Shown here piece after piece: positions 14,066 through 14,122 of a stretch of 14,122 bases of DNA (its first letter is position 1; every line of letters begins with the position of its first letter). The stretch comes from Eggerthellaceae bacterium (GTDB taxonomy: Bacteria > Actinomycetota > Coriobacteriia > Coriobacteriales > Eggerthellaceae): the NCBI GenBank assembly GCA_003452695.1, contig DMNP01000124.1:1-14122 (forward strand), in the 5' to 3' direction. The notes beneath the pieces were generated by a model. The model had not been told where the DNA came from. It worked only from the letters and a program-made list of their open reading frames with translations, and ran no database searches. The position numbers and the translations under genes are program-made.

Positions 14066-14122
14066 ATGCCTCCCGCCGCGTCGGGCGGCATCGCCCGCTC
14101 GCCCTCTGCCCCCGATTCCTGC
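14066..14122 (+). CDS. Possible start of a further gene (3' end outside window)
   Basis: Nineteen open codons (MPPAASGGIARSPSAPDSC) follow a strong Shine-Dalgarno sequence and run off the window. The composition (Ala, Pro, Ser, Gly) gives no clue to function, and in GC-rich DNA so short an open stretch could be chance. The ribosome-binding site is the only real support. Confidence 0.4.
   Translation, partial: MPPAASGGIARSPSAPDSC

Overview
The window looks like chromosome of a high-GC anaerobic actinobacterium, most likely class Coriobacteriia, family Eggerthellaceae. This is inference. It rests on the G/C-ending codons, the compact aroC-aroK-aroB order, a C-terminal sortase signal of the PKTGD type on a very large isopeptide-domain surface protein, a nuclease-like orphan of a type I associate with that class, and short GGGGACG-type palindromes between genes. 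No rRNA, tRNA, CRISPR array, transposase or integrase was seen.

Region 1 (1-4422, + strand) is a compact operon-like block: the C-terminal part of chorismate synthase (aroC), shikimate kinase (aroK, overlapping aroC by ATGA), 3-dehydroquinate synthase (aroB), and an exported SGNH-hydrolase-like lipoprotein whose ribosome-binding site overlaps the aroB stop codon. The first three genes supply steps 2, 5 and 7 of the shikimate pathway. The fourth is a cell-envelope protein and an unexpected partner. aroB ends in a 54-bp minisatellite that adds an Ala/Pro/Ser tail, and the lipoprotein has a long Ala/Glu/Pro/Thr linker containing a 30-bp repeat.

Region 2 (about 4423-6893) differs in character: lower GC and sparse coding. 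It opens with a 116-bp near-perfect palindrome that could act as a bidirectional terminator. A 15-bp minisatellite follows, then one gene for a predicted PD-(D/E)XK (Vsr/DUF559-like) nuclease-fold protein, possibly made from a leaderless transcript. After that come about 940 bp with no convincing gene. This stretch holds a 159-bp MITE-like inverted-repeat element, a perfect 10-bp hairpin, and the likely promoter of the next gene. It reads like an accessory island.

Region 3 (6894-13928, + strand) is one gene of 2344 codons. It encodes a secreted, wall-anchored adhesin or pilin-like protein: signal peptide, Ala/Asn/Ser-rich stalk, a large region of unknown fold, D2-like modules, two CnaB-like modules, three tandem D2 isopeptide modules, a Pro/Asp/Asn-rich wall-spanning segment, TPKTGD, a membrane helix and a basic tail. 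No sortase gene is in the window.

Region 4 (13929-14122) holds a nested palindrome directly after the adhesin stop codon, related in motif to the one at 4456-4571. It is followed by a strong Shine-Dalgarno sequence and the first 19 codons of a possible further gene that runs off the window.
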